A DNA stretch of 64,000 nt. Source: Bordetella parapertussis. Its GTDB lineage: Bacteria; Pseudomonadota; Gammaproteobacteria; Burkholderiales; Burkholderiaceae_B. The stretch is from positions 62,001-126,000 of the forward strand of contig CAMDEF010000003.1 in assembly GCA_945895265.1 (NCBI GenBank), in the 5' to 3' direction. The translations under genes and the position numbers were made by a program. Shown in pieces: positions 50,582 through 59,702 of this stretch (position 1 is the first letter of the stretch; each line of letters opens with the position of its first letter). Below the pieces are notes generated by a model. The model ran no database searches. It was not told where the DNA came from and saw nothing but the letters and a program-made list of their open reading frames with translations.

Positions 50582-51766
50582 TTAAAATGAGCGAGGCATA
50601 CCTAGCATGTGCTCACCAATGTACGAGAGCACCAAGTTAGTCGAGATGGGCGCGATCTGAAAGAGACGCGTCTCACGCCATTTACGTTCGACGTCATACT
50701 CTTTCGCATAGCCAAAACCGCCATGACATTGCAAGCAGGCTTCTGCCGCGTGCCAGGTTGCATCCGAGGCGAGCAGCTTGCCCATGTTGGCGTCGTCGCC
50801 GCAAGGCAGGCCCGCATCAAACAGCGCAGCCGCGCGACGCAAGACCAAATCAGCCGCGTCAGTTTCGGCATGTGCGCGTGCAATCGGAAACTGCACCGCT
50901 TGATTTTGACCGATTGGACGATCAAAGACACGACGCTCGTTGACATAGGCGACGGCTGTTTTCGTAAACCAGCGAGCATCGCCAATCGCTTCGGCAGACA
51001 CCAAAATACGTTCGGCATTCATGCCGTCAAGAATGTATTTAAAGCCTTTGCCTTCTTCGCCGATCAGGCAGTCAGCAGGTATCTTCAAATTATCAAAAAA
51101 GACTTCGGTGGCATGATGATTGATCATCGCCTTCAGTGGGCGAATTTCAAGCCCCTTGCCCAGACCGTCACGAATATCTAACAAAAAGACTGACAGGCCA
51201 TCGCTTTTCTTTTTGCATTGATCGACAGGTGTGGTGCGCGCCAACAGCAGCATCAAGTCAGAATGCAAAGCACGTGACGTCCAGACCTTTTGCCCATTGA
51301 TCACGTAGTGATCTCCTTGACGTTCGGCGCGAGTCTTCAGCTTGGTTGTATCAGTGCCGGTGGTGGGTTCGGTGACACCAAAGGCTTGTAAGCGCACTTT
51401 GCCAGCAGCGATATCGGGTAGGTATTTTTTCTTTTGAGCCTCGCTGCCATGGCGCATCACTGTACCCATGGTGTACATCTGCGCATGACAGGCGCCTGCG
51501 TTACAGCCTGATTCATGAATCGTTTCAAGAATCACCATGGCCGCGCGCAACGGCATGCCGCTGCCACCGTACTCTTCAGGGATCAGCGCGCCCAAGTAAC
51601 CCGAAGCGGTGAGTGCCTGGACAAACTCTGTGGGATATGCAAGTTTTTCTTCCAGACCGCGCCAGTATGACCCAGGAAAATCTGCACAAACGCGTTTCAC
51701 GCCCTCGCGAATCTCTGGGTAATCCAAGCCGGTGTCGATGGTGAGTGAGTGGGTTGTTTGAGTCAT
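50582..51766 (-). CDS. Acyl-CoA dehydrogenase family protein
   Basis: A 394-residue flavoenzyme with FAD blocks AFGVTEPTTGTDTTKLKT and YVINGQKVWTSRA, DRPIGQNQAVQFPIA and CHGGFGYAKEYDVERKWRETR. At the C-terminal position where short- and medium-chain enzymes have the catalytic Glu (xEGTxE) this protein has QIAPIST. A Glu is instead present at E252 (MNAERIL), the helix-G position used by long-chain and isovaleryl-CoA dehydrogenases. ATG 51766 follows ACGGAG. An octamer repeat array ends 45 bases upstream. Confidence 0.87.
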   Translation of the reverse strand: MTQTTHSLTIDTGLDYPEIREGVKRVCADFPGSYWRGLEEKLAYPTEFVQALTASGYLGALIPEEYGGSGMPLRAAMVILETIHESGCNAGACHAQMYTMGTVMRHGSEAQKKKYLPDIAAGKVRLQAFGVTEPTTGTDTTKLKTRAERQGDHYVINGQKVWTSRALHSDLMLLLARTTPVDQCKKKSDGLSVFLLDIRDGLGKGLEIRPLKAMINHHATEVFFDNLKIPADCLIGEEGKGFKYILDGMNAERILVSAEAIGDARWFTKTAVAYVNERRVFDRPIGQNQAVQFPIARAHAETDAADLVLRRAAALFDAGLPCGDDANMGKLLASDATWHAAEACLQCHGGFGYAKEYDVERKWRETRLFQIAPISTNLVLSYIGEHMLGMPRSF

Positions 51767-51810
51767 GTTAGGTGCTCCGTATCAAAATTATTATTTGCTG
51801 TGCTGTTCAT

Positions 51811-51898
51811 TCTTTATTTCTTTATTTCTTTATTTCTTTATTTCTTTATTTCTTTATTTCTTTATTTCTTTATTTCTTTATTTCTTTATTTCTTTATT
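51811..51898. repeat. 11 perfect copies of the octamer TCTTTATT
   Basis: Eleven uninterrupted TCTTTATT units (AATAAAGA on the minus strand) fill 88 bases between the enoyl-CoA hydratase stop and the acyl-CoA dehydrogenase start. They lie in the presumed promoter or leader of the minus-strand dehydrogenase gene. Perfect octamers are slippage-prone; a changing unit number would alter promoter or leader spacing. Confidence 0.98.
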
Positions 51899-51966
51899 TT
51901 GTTATTTTGTTAAATTTTTGCCGCGCTCACCGCTGGGTCGATAGCGGCGCGCAGCGTTGACTTCAT

Positions 51967-52767
51967 TTAACACCCTTTGAAAATCGCTTTACGTTTTTCA
52001 TTAAAGGCCGCGATCCCTTCCATGCGATCTTCAGTACCAATCAAATGATTGTATGCCTCAATCTCAAATCTGAAGGCTGTCCGCAGCTCCATTTGACCTC
52101 CAAAGCGTACGGATTTTTTGATCTGACGAACGGATAGTGGAGCATTGCTGGCAATGGCTTCGGCTGTTTCAAGTGCGCGAGGCAAGACGTCAGCTGGCTC
52201 GAGTACGGCATTGACCAAGCCATACTCGTTGGCCTGTTGTGCGTTAAAAGGCTTGCCAGTCATCAGGATTTCTTTGGCGCGGCGCTCGCCAATCGCACGC
52301 GGCAGGTTTTGCGTACCGCCCGCACCAGGCATGATGCCCAGCGTGACTTCGGTTAACGCAAAGCGCGCAGCGTTGCTTGCATAAATAAAATCGCACGACA
52401 AAGCCATTTCAAGGCCGCCCGCATAGGCGTGTCCGTTGACCGCAGCAATCACTGGCACGGGCAAATCCACCAGAGTCCAGTACATCCGCTCAAACAGTTC
52501 GTGTTGCAGTGTCCATTGCTTTTTCGTCATGCCGTTGCGCTCTTTCAAATCGCCACCGGCACAAAATATTTTTTCTCCGGCGCCGGTTAAGACGACGCAG
52601 CGAATATCACCCGCGTCAGCGGTTAAGCGGTTCCAGAGATCCAACATGTCGTGGCCCATCTGGGTATTAACGGCATTGCCCACTTGTGGACGATTGATCG
52701 TGACTTTCAAGACATGCGCGCCGATCACTTCTGTGGCAATTGTCTCGTAGTTTGGTATGGCAGTCAT
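51967..52767 (-). CDS. Enoyl-CoA hydratase/isomerase family protein
   Basis: A 266-residue crotonase-fold enzyme. Oxyanion-hole regions are FCAGGDLKER (about 70) and VNGHAYAGGLEMALSCDF (about 115). The block ALTEVTLGIMPGAGGTQNLPR follows, with the Glu typical of hydratases. It overlaps the CoA-transferase gene by 4 bases, so they are translationally coupled. The acyl-CoA substrate is unknown; the operon suggests a branched or dicarboxylic acyl-CoA. Confidence 0.9.
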   Translation of the reverse strand: MTAIPNYETIATEVIGAHVLKVTINRPQVGNAVNTQMGHDMLDLWNRLTADAGDIRCVVLTGAGEKIFCAGGDLKERNGMTKKQWTLQHELFERMYWTLVDLPVPVIAAVNGHAYAGGLEMALSCDFIYASNAARFALTEVTLGIMPGAGGTQNLPRAIGERRAKEILMTGKPFNAQQANEYGLVNAVLEPADVLPRALETAEAIASNAPLSVRQIKKSVRFGGQMELRTAFRFEIEAYNHLIGTEDRMEGIAAFNEKRKAIFKGC

Positions 52768-53930
52768 GGGGTTTTCCTTTTTAATAACAGAGCGGTATGT
52801 TCACCAAGTTTTGGAGGTGGCGCAAGTGGTTTTGGACGTACGCCATCGAAGCTAATTGGCAGGCCAAGAAACCGCATGCCGGTGCCAGGTACGTCTTGAA
52901 CCAAGCCAAGCGCCTCGGTTTGCGGGTGGGCCAGCATCTGGGCCAAGTCATTGACCGGAGCGCAGGGTACCCCTGCGGCCTCTAGTAGAGCCGTCCAATG
53001 GGCAGTCGTTTGAGTGGCAACGATTACTTCGATCATCCCATAGAGCTCAGTCTGGTTGTCTACGCGTTTGGGATTATCGACAAAGCGAGAGTCGTCAAGC
53101 CATTCGGGGCGCCCCAAGACTTTAGCAAGCGACTTAAACAAGCTGTCGCTGCCTGCCGCAATCACGATCTCGCCATCGCTGGTGAGGTAACCTTTGTAGG
53201 GCACGATGCCCGGTGCACCAGAGCCTTGCTTGCCTGCTAATTGGCCTGATGCTAGGTATTGAGATGCAAGTAAAGACACCCAGCTCGTGGCGGTCTCGAA
53301 TAACGAGACATCAATGATGCGACCCACGCCCGACACTTGACGCTCATAGAGCGCAGTCAGAATACCGATAATGCCCCACATGCCCGTGCCCATGTCGACA
53401 ATCGAGGCACCCACGCGCACCGCTGGGCGCCCGGGCTCTCCGGTGGTGCTCATAATGCCGCCAAACGCCTGCATGAGTGGGTCGTACCCTGGGCGCGTCT
53501 TGAGCGGCCCTTCGCGACCAAAAGCCCCTAAGCTGCAATAAATCAGGCGTGGTTGGCGAGCGAGCAGACTTTTACCGTCTAGCCCCAGCTGTTCGACGTG
53601 ACCCGGACGCAGGTTTTGTATGACGATATCCGCCTCGTTGCAAATGAAGTCTTTGAGTGCGGTGATTTGCTCTGGGTCGCGTAGTTCACAGACCACAGAC
53701 TGCTTGTTACGGTTCAACGATTGGAAAAAAGCCGAGGCACCCTCCCAGAAAGGAGGCCCCCAACGACGCGCGTCGTCTCCGTCGGCCTTCTCAATTTTGA
53801 TGACGCGAGCCCCCAGTTCACTTAGGATTTGCCCGGCAAAGGGTGCTGCGACGCTATGGCCGAGTTCGATGACGGTGAGTCCGGCAAACGGGCCAACAGG
53901 GGGGGGCGAAGATTGAGTTGTCTCTGTCAT
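52764..53930 (-). CDS. CaiB/BaiF family CoA-transferase
   Basis: A 388-residue class III CoA-transferase. I use ATG 53930 (MTETTQSSPPPVGPF); a TTG three codons earlier is possible. Family blocks are LTVIELGHSVAAPFAGQIL, RVIKIEKADGDDARRWGPP and the catalytic Asp in GASIVDMGTGMWG. It is the first gene of a likely operon with enoyl-CoA hydratase, acyl-CoA dehydrogenase and MmgE/PrpD, where it would activate the starting acid by CoA transfer. No dedicated transporter is adjacent. Confidence 0.88.
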   Translation of the reverse strand: MTETTQSSPPPVGPFAGLTVIELGHSVAAPFAGQILSELGARVIKIEKADGDDARRWGPPFWEGASAFFQSLNRNKQSVVCELRDPEQITALKDFICNEADIVIQNLRPGHVEQLGLDGKSLLARQPRLIYCSLGAFGREGPLKTRPGYDPLMQAFGGIMSTTGEPGRPAVRVGASIVDMGTGMWGIIGILTALYERQVSGVGRIIDVSLFETATSWVSLLASQYLASGQLAGKQGSGAPGIVPYKGYLTSDGEIVIAAGSDSLFKSLAKVLGRPEWLDDSRFVDNPKRVDNQTELYGMIEVIVATQTTAHWTALLEAAGVPCAPVNDLAQMLAHPQTEALGLVQDVPGTGMRFLGLPISFDGVRPKPLAPPPKLGEHTALLLKRKTP

Positions 53931-54047
53931 TTTTATCAATTATCAGGTGGGTATCCCGTCGTGACTCTGACGGGATAACAAATCAGACTAACTTTTTGAC
54001 TGAGGTCGACCCAAAGTACGGGTCGTTGATCGGTTCAGGTCGAACAA

Positions 54048-54079
54048 AGGCTCAGGCTCTCAAAAGAGAGCCTGAGCCT
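54048..54079. terminator. 14-bp hairpin, probable terminator of the terC operon
   Basis: AGGCTCAGGCTCTC and GAGAGCCTGAGCCT form a perfect 14-base stem with an AAAA loop, about 70 bases beyond the stop of the minus-strand 147-residue gene. On the minus strand it is followed by TTTGTTC, a weak U-tract. A second small hairpin (CCTTCG/CGAAGG) lies near 54110-54128. Confidence 0.55.
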
Positions 54080-54151
54080 GTCAATCATAGTTGGAAATTC
54101 GAATTCTTACCTTCGCCGAAGCGAAGGGGCATTCGTGAGGACTAAAAAATG

Positions 54152-54595
54152 TTAATCGGCTGCTAGCGCCAAAATGGCAGTGGTGGCCGCGACTCCCATC
54201 GCTCTTGTCGCCAGATCGGGCTGAGATTGTTGTCCTTCAACCAGAGGTTCTGGGGTCTGTGCCAGTTTTGGTCTGCGGGCATCAAGCACCCGGGCCCCCA
54301 AAAACTCACCTTGAAGCTGTTTGGTGATATTGATCAAGGGGCCAAAGGCGACACGATGAACGAACTGATGGCCCTCGGGGGTGAAGGCCTGAGAGATTTC
54401 AGTGCAAGTATTCTCTGACCACTGTGTTTGCCATTTTTTACGGGCACCGCCTGAAATCCATCTTGAAATATGGCGGTTCAGCTTTGGGGGGCAGCCAACC
54501 AGCACGCATTTTGTGGGCTGACGTGCATCAATCATCGTAGCCAGTTGATTGCGGGCGTATTCAGAATCATTGATATAAACGATAAAGGTTTCCAT
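54152..54595 (-). CDS. hypothetical protein, possibly host-attachment/USP-like
   Basis: A 147-residue soluble protein that I do not recognise with certainty. It starts METFIVYINDSEYARNQLA behind AGGAG at good spacing, so it is probably real. The alternating beta-alpha start, VLVGCPP and LNRHISRW recall a Rossmann-like or universal-stress-like fold; the end is Ala-rich (AMGVAATTAILALAAD). It lies 20 bases downstream of terC on the same strand, so it may be involved in the same stress or metal response. Confidence 0.6.
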   Translation of the reverse strand: METFIVYINDSEYARNQLATMIDARQPTKCVLVGCPPKLNRHISRWISGGARKKWQTQWSENTCTEISQAFTPEGHQFVHRVAFGPLINITKQLQGEFLGARVLDARRPKLAQTPEPLVEGQQSQPDLATRAMGVAATTAILALAAD

Positions 54596-54615
54596 GTGAC
54601 AATCTCCTAGGTTTT

Positions 54616-55335
54616 TTAATTGGCGAGTGTTGTTGAAGAGTGTGTGTTGCTGCCGGTAACTGATTTGCGCGCTGCGACCCTACCTACAATGAGCACGAGC
54701 GCGATTGCGACCACATAGGTTGCCCAACGCGCGATTTCGTTGATGCGAGCGGTGCCGTCAAAAATCGGGTCGAGTAGTTTCTCGTCAGTGATCATTTTGG
54801 CTGCTGTAAAGGCGAGAACCGCAGCGCCAATATTGATGATGACGGGCCAACGCTCAACCAGTTTTAGTACGAGCGTGCTGCCAAACACAACGATTGGAAC
54901 GCTGATGAGCAAACCGATCACAACAAGATCAAACGAGCCTTGCGCAGCGCCAGCGACACCAAGAACGTTGTCAATGCCCATTAAGGCATCGGCCACGATG
55001 ATGGTTTTCATGGCACCCCAAAAAGAGGTGACGCGAATGTCGTGCTCTTTGTCATCTCCGGTATCGAGAATCAATTTGCAGGCAATCCAAAGAAGCCCGA
55101 GCCCGCCGATCAGCATGAGACCGGGGATTTTGAGCAGCCATACAACGACAACGGTCAGGCTAGAGCGAACGACAATTGCCCCAACGGTGCCAAACCAGAT
55201 GGCTTTCTTTTGTAGAGCAGGGGGGAGTTTGCGAGCAGCCAGCGCAATCACAATTGCGTTGTCGCCCGCGAGTACAAGGTCAATTAAAATAATGGCGAGC
55301 AGCGCCGACCACCAGGAGGAGGAAAATAGTTCCAT
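54616..55335 (-). CDS. TerC family integral membrane protein
   Basis: A 239-residue protein with about seven hydrophobic segments. TerC motifs are IDLVLAGDNAIVIALAARKL in the first helix and ADALMGIDNVLGVAGAA in the middle, whose Asp/Asn residues are the presumed metal site. Family members are linked to tellurite resistance and to Mn2+ export (Alx) or metalation of exported proteins. I looked for a yybP-ykoY leader upstream and could not recognise one. It is followed by a small unknown gene. Confidence 0.88.
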   Translation of the reverse strand: MELFSSSWWSALLAIILIDLVLAGDNAIVIALAARKLPPALQKKAIWFGTVGAIVVRSSLTVVVVWLLKIPGLMLIGGLGLLWIACKLILDTGDDKEHDIRVTSFWGAMKTIIVADALMGIDNVLGVAGAAQGSFDLVVIGLLISVPIVVFGSTLVLKLVERWPVIINIGAAVLAFTAAKMITDEKLLDPIFDGTARINEIARWATYVVAIALVLIVGRVAARKSVTGSNTHSSTTLAN

Positions 55336-55712
55336 TGTTCAAGCCTTAAAAGGACAATCAATCACAAGCTCAACAAAAAGTGAAATGCCGCAGCACGCGT
55401 TGAAAAATCAACAGAACGCTTTTGACAAAACACGCCTTGTTAGGCCACTGATCGAAGGTCTTGCTCGGCTTGTTATGGTTCAGTTATGTGCCCGACAAGC
55501 CGGAAGCTTTCGCTTCGTAATGACGACTTGACGTGCCCTTTGTGAGATTAAATTCGAACCGGATCACAAAGAACTGGAGCTACTCCCCATCGAAACTTTA
55601 ATATACCTAAAAAAATTAAAAATGTACAAACAAAAGTACAAGGTAGGCAAATAAAAATTAAAAATGTGCAAAATTCAAACGGCTTCAAATATTATTGAAC
55701 AAGCCGTTGTTG
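55336..55712. other. intergenic region with AT-rich direct repeat
   Basis: About 380 bases between the terC start and the MBL gene stop (both minus strand). No gene is convincing. The right part is very AT-rich and has a 20-base direct repeat, AAAAATTAAAAATGTACAAA at 55611 and a copy at 55653 with one change (offset 42). The left part should contain the terC promoter. Confidence 0.55.
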
Positions 55713-56438
55713 CTAGCGCAAAATCAGTTCGATCGTGGGTGGTTCATCCCAGATCCAGCCGCCATTGCGCTTGAAAATCTCAGGGAAATGCCCTGGCACA
55801 ATCACATCGGTGCCTTCGCAGATCTTGGCAATTGAGCGCTTTGAGTCTTCTGGAGAGCCAAAGCACATGTCGCTCATTTGGGCTAATACCTCTTTAGGAT
55901 ATTTGACCGCGTCGCCGGCCAAGACCACACGACGCCCGTCGGCCTGCGTGAAACGCAGTGCTTGCGAGCCGGTGGTATGACCCGGAACCTCGAAGTGTTC
56001 AACGCCCGGTACGAGTTCGCCGCGCTTGGGCAACACACGGACATCAAACTCGGCGAGCAGTTCATGAATTTTCCAGGGGACGAACAGGTCATCTGGGTGC
56101 GGATTGCGTGCGTAGGTCAATTCGGTTTCACTGACGCAGACTTTAACGCCTTTGAATAAGTCCAGATTCTGACAATGGTCAAAATGTAGATGGGATAAAA
56201 ACACCAAGTCGATATCCGTAGGCGCCAGCCCGCGCTCTTTGAGGCCTGCCAACAAGGCTTTGCGCACGCAATAGTGGCCGGTATCAAACAGAATACGAGT
56301 GCCGTCTGCTGCGGTGAGCAACGCCACATTGCAGAGCCCAAAAAAGCCCCCTTTGAAGCTTAAACTGTTTCCTTTCAGCAGTAATTCGTAGCGTGCGTTC
56401 AACTTTACTCTCCAAGTTTTTTGAATTTTTTTGGTCAC
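55713..56438 (-). CDS. MBL-fold metallo-hydrolase (lactonase-like branch)
   Basis: A 241-residue metallo-beta-lactamase-fold protein. The metal motif is FLSHLHFDHCQNLD, with further ligands His in VPGHTTGSQAL, Asp in LAGDAVKYP and His in IVPGHFP. The overall layout resembles the AttM/AiiA branch, so lactone hydrolysis is possible, but these motifs are shared by many hydrolases. The GTG start is uncertain; a TTG eleven codons later has a better GGAG spacing. No signal peptide. Confidence 0.8.
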   Translation of the reverse strand: MTKKIQKTWRVKLNARYELLLKGNSLSFKGGFFGLCNVALLTAADGTRILFDTGHYCVRKALLAGLKERGLAPTDIDLVFLSHLHFDHCQNLDLFKGVKVCVSETELTYARNPHPDDLFVPWKIHELLAEFDVRVLPKRGELVPGVEHFEVPGHTTGSQALRFTQADGRRVVLAGDAVKYPKEVLAQMSDMCFGSPEDSKRSIAKICEGTDVIVPGHFPEIFKRNGGWIWDEPPTIELILR

Positions 56439-56585
56439 TTTTGACCATTAATCTTACTTCTTCGTTACTATGTTTTCCATCTGTAATGTTGCAATGCCGC
56501 AGTCGCGGTCTGCGCCATTCAGGAGTAGTTTAGTTGTTACCCCTAAGTTGTCCTTTTAACCACTATCCTTTGCCCAGGAGACATC

Positions 56586-57578
56586 ATGTCCCGCTTACCT
56601 TTTATTCGCTTGGCTGCCGCCGTGGCCTGTGTTGGTTTGACCAGCTTGGCTCAGGCCCAAACCAAATGGGATTTGCCTTCGGCGTATGCGCCGGCCAACT
56701 TCCATACTGAGAACCTTGAGTATTTTGCCAAACAAGTGGATGTTGCCACCGCAGGCAAGCTCAAAATTGTGGTGCACGCCAATGCGTCGTTGTTTAAAGC
56801 TCCAGAAATCAAGCGGGCCGTGCAGGGTGGTCAGGCTCAGTTAGGCGAGATTCTGCTGGTCAACTACGAAAATGAAAATCCGCTGTTCGGTATGGATGGC
56901 ATGCCTAATTTGGTTGGCAATTATGCCCAAGCCAAAAGTCTTGACCAGGTACAGCGCCCGGCACTTGACAAATATTTAGAAGCTCAAGGGATGAAGATTC
57001 TATTTACGGTGCCTTGGAATCCGCAGGGGATCTATACCAAAAAGCCTGTGAACTCGGTCGCAGAGATGAAAGGTCTGAAATGGAGATCGTATTCGCCTGT
57101 TACGGCCCGTCTGGCTGAGTTAATGAATATGGTTCCGGTCACGATTCAAGCCGCTGAGCTAAGCCAGGCGCTTGCCACGGGCGTGGTAGAAAGCTATTTG
57201 TCTTCGAGCATGACGGGCGTTGATACAAAAACGTATGAAAGCATGAAGTTTTGGTACGACTTTCAGGCCTTCATTCCAAAGAATGCTGTCATTGTGAGTT
57301 TGAAAGCCTTCAACGCTTTGGATAAAGCCACTCAAGACGCAGTCACGAAAGCTGCGGCTGAAGCCCAAACGCGTGGCTGGAAAACCAGCGAAGACAAAGA
57401 AGCTTCGTTGAAAAAAATCCTGACTGACAACGGCATGACCATTACGGTTCCGTCGGCCACTTTCTTAGCTGAATTCAACAAAATTGGCGCCACACTTTTG
57501 ACTGACTGGGAAAAGAAATCCGGCGCTCAAGGCACCGCTTTGATTGCTGAGTATCGCAAACTTATATCTGCTAAGTAA
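56586..57578 (+). CDS. dctP: TRAP transporter substrate-binding protein DctP
   Basis: A 330-residue periplasmic receptor with ATG behind CAGGAG and a Sec signal peptide ending SLAQA. Typical blocks are FHTENLEYFAKQVD, the KAPEIKRAVQGGQAQLGEIL region, the Arg-bearing LKWRSYSPVTARLAELM (substrate carboxylate contact) and ALATGVVESYLSSSMTG. It binds a carboxylic acid and hands it to the DctQM pair encoded directly downstream. The ligand is unknown. Confidence 0.9.
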   Translation: MSRLPFIRLAAAVACVGLTSLAQAQTKWDLPSAYAPANFHTENLEYFAKQVDVATAGKLKIVVHANASLFKAPEIKRAVQGGQAQLGEILLVNYENENPLFGMDGMPNLVGNYAQAKSLDQVQRPALDKYLEAQGMKILFTVPWNPQGIYTKKPVNSVAEMKGLKWRSYSPVTARLAELMNMVPVTIQAAELSQALATGVVESYLSSSMTGVDTKTYESMKFWYDFQAFIPKNAVIVSLKAFNALDKATQDAVTKAAAEAQTRGWKTSEDKEASLKKILTDNGMTITVPSATFLAEFNKIGATLLTDWEKKSGAQGTALIAEYRKLISAK

Positions 57579-57618
57579 TTTTGTTTTTTGATTTTTTAGA
57601 CCATAGTGATGTCGCCCC

Positions 57619-58152
57619 ATGAGAAAGTTTCTTGATACGTTGTACCTCGTGGCGGGCGGCATTGCCGCTCTGTGCGTGTGCGCGATTTGCGCCTTGATGA
57701 TTGGGCAAAGCGTGCTGCGCGAATTTGGTGTGAAGACAGGGGCCGTCAACGACGTTGTGGCCTGGTTGTGTGCCGCAGCAGCATTTTTAGCGATGGCGCA
57801 TGCCTTTAAGCACGGCGATTTTGTGCGAGTCACCCTGCTGCTCGAAAAACTTGCACCCAAGCCGCGTCACCTTTTCGAATTGGTGTCGCTTGCCTGTGCC
57901 GCGGTTGCGGTGGGGTATCTGGCCTGGTCCGCTACCTTGTTTACCTACGAAAGCTATGTCTTTAAAGACGTTGCTGGCGGGCTCTTGCCCATGCCAATGT
58001 GGATCCCACAAATGTCTTTTCTGATCGGGGCCTGGTTATTTTTTATTGCTGTGGTCGACGAACTTGTCATTGTCGCGCGCGGTAATCGCCCAACCTTTGT
58101 CGTTGCTGTTGAAGAGCGTCATGCGAAGGGTGACTTTTCTTCTGATGTCTAA
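57619..58152 (+). CDS. dctQ: TRAP transporter small permease DctQ
   Basis: A 177-residue protein with four hydrophobic segments. The DctQ hallmarks are GQSVLREFGVKTGAVNDVVAW near the end of helix 1 and MPMWIPQMSFLIGAWLFFIAV in helix 4. It lies 40 bases after dctP and forms the Na+-driven membrane complex with DctM. A weak ribosome site (no clear GGAG) precedes ATG 57619. Confidence 0.88.
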   Translation: MRKFLDTLYLVAGGIAALCVCAICALMIGQSVLREFGVKTGAVNDVVAWLCAAAAFLAMAHAFKHGDFVRVTLLLEKLAPKPRHLFELVSLACAAVAVGYLAWSATLFTYESYVFKDVAGGLLPMPMWIPQMSFLIGAWLFFIAVVDELVIVARGNRPTFVVAVEERHAKGDFSSDV

Positions 58153-58289
58153 CGTTTTTCGCGCGCTTGGCGTGTGACTGTTTAGGTAGAGGTAGCGGTC
58201 GCGCGTGGCCTTTTGGAAAGCTTTTGCGCCCTCGGGTAAGAGGCTGTCATGTTTTCCGACGTTTAGTCTGCAATTTTTAGAGATACTTT

Positions 58290-59600
58290 ATGGATACGCT
58301 CGGAATTGGTCTGTTTTTACTGATCATCATGTTGTTGTTTTTATCGGGTGGAATCTGGATCGCCATGACCTTGGCGATTTGCGGCTGGGTCGGGCAGGCT
58401 TTTTTTGTGAATACACAACCCGGTAAAAATTTGTTCTCAGCCTTTTGGGAAACAAACGCCTCTTGGGAGCTCGCAGCCTTACCCTTGTTTATCTGGATGG
58501 GTGAGATTCTGTTCAGAACCAAGTTAAGTGAAGAAATGTTTGAAGGTCTGCGCCCGTGGCTAAACCGCGTGCCGGGCCGGCTGATGCACACGACGGTGTT
58601 AGGTTGCGGGATTTTCGGTTCAGTCAGCGGCTCGTCTGCGGCCACCTGTGCCACCATCGCAAAAGTGGCCTTGCCTGAGCTTAAAAAACGCGGCTACGAC
58701 GAAAAGCTGGCCTTGGGTGCCTTGGCTACGTCTGGCACGTTGGGGATTCTGATCCCACCTTCGATCACGATGGTGGTATACGCCGTCGCTGCCGACGCTT
58801 CAATTATTCGAATCTTTCTTGCGGGTTTTATTCCTTCTGCGATTTTGATGGCCTTGTTTATGGGCTATATCGCTTGGTGGTCGATCCGTAATCCGTCAAA
58901 AGTTCCTGCCGCCGATCCCCCGTCAAGTTTCCTTGAAAAGGTGCGTAAAAGCGGTAACTTAATCCCCTGTGCGCTACTAATTATCTTTATCGTTTGGGTG
59001 TTGGTGGCTGGTTATGCCACAGCAACCGAGTGCGCGGCCTACGGAGTGTTTGGTTCGTTAGCGATCGCAGCTTACGGCCGTTCGTTGACCTGGAAAAACT
59101 TCTGGGAAGGCTTGATGGGTACGACGCGTACCAGTTGCATGATTATGATCATCTTGGCTGGCGCGGCCTTCTTGACCAAAACAATGGCGTTTACCGGCGT
59201 GCCTCGCGAATTGGCTGAGTGGGTCAATGCTATGCAACTTTCGCCCTATGCCCTGATTGGTTGTTTGGTGGTGGTATATCTGATTTTAGGGACTGCGCTT
59301 GATGGCATCAGCATGATTGTGCTGACTGCAGCGGTCGTCTTGCCGATGATTCAAAAAGCGGGTTTCGATCTGATCTGGTTTGGAATCTTTATCGTCTTGT
59401 TGGTTGAGATCGCCGAGGTCACGCCACCGGTGGGGTTTAACTTATTCGTGTTGCAAAACATGACGGGCAAAGACAGCAATACGATTGCGCTTGCTGCGAT
59501 TCCGTTTTTTATCTGTCTGGTTATTTGTATCGTGATCGTTACGGTTTTCCCTGAGGTGGTGACGGTGCTGCCAGACTATGTCATGGGTAAGGCGAAATAG
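58290..59600 (+). CDS. dctM: TRAP transporter large permease DctM
   Basis: A 436-residue membrane protein with about 12 helices. Family blocks include FGSVSGSSAATCATIAKVALPELKKRGY and the GTLGILIPPSITMVVYAVAAD motif, both parts of the transport core. It couples substrate uptake to sodium. It is separated from dctQ by 137 bases with no recognisable gene. It converges with the tartrate-dehydrogenase-like gene, whose product may act on the imported acid. Confidence 0.9.
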   Translation: MDTLGIGLFLLIIMLLFLSGGIWIAMTLAICGWVGQAFFVNTQPGKNLFSAFWETNASWELAALPLFIWMGEILFRTKLSEEMFEGLRPWLNRVPGRLMHTTVLGCGIFGSVSGSSAATCATIAKVALPELKKRGYDEKLALGALATSGTLGILIPPSITMVVYAVAADASIIRIFLAGFIPSAILMALFMGYIAWWSIRNPSKVPAADPPSSFLEKVRKSGNLIPCALLIIFIVWVLVAGYATATECAAYGVFGSLAIAAYGRSLTWKNFWEGLMGTTRTSCMIMIILAGAAFLTKTMAFTGVPRELAEWVNAMQLSPYALIGCLVVVYLILGTALDGISMIVLTAAVVLPMIQKAGFDLIWFGIFIVLLVEIAEVTPPVGFNLFVLQNMTGKDSNTIALAAIPFFICLVICIVIVTVFPEVVTVLPDYVMGKAK

Positions 59601-59702
59601 GGTGATCCGATGCCAAGCTCGATTGAGTTGCCGTTCGTCATATCGATAGGCCCCTAGCATTGAAGTGGACACACTGTTAGGCCCGTGAACACCGGTTGCG
59701 GC

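Noticed and set aside
51772-51960. Plus-strand 62-residue open frame of Phe/Leu/Tyr repeats
   Set aside because: It is the translated octamer array; no ribosome site and purely low complexity.
55336-55560. Possible yybP-ykoY riboswitch before terC
   Set aside because: I could not find the conserved loop sequences on the minus strand; a covariance-model search would settle it.
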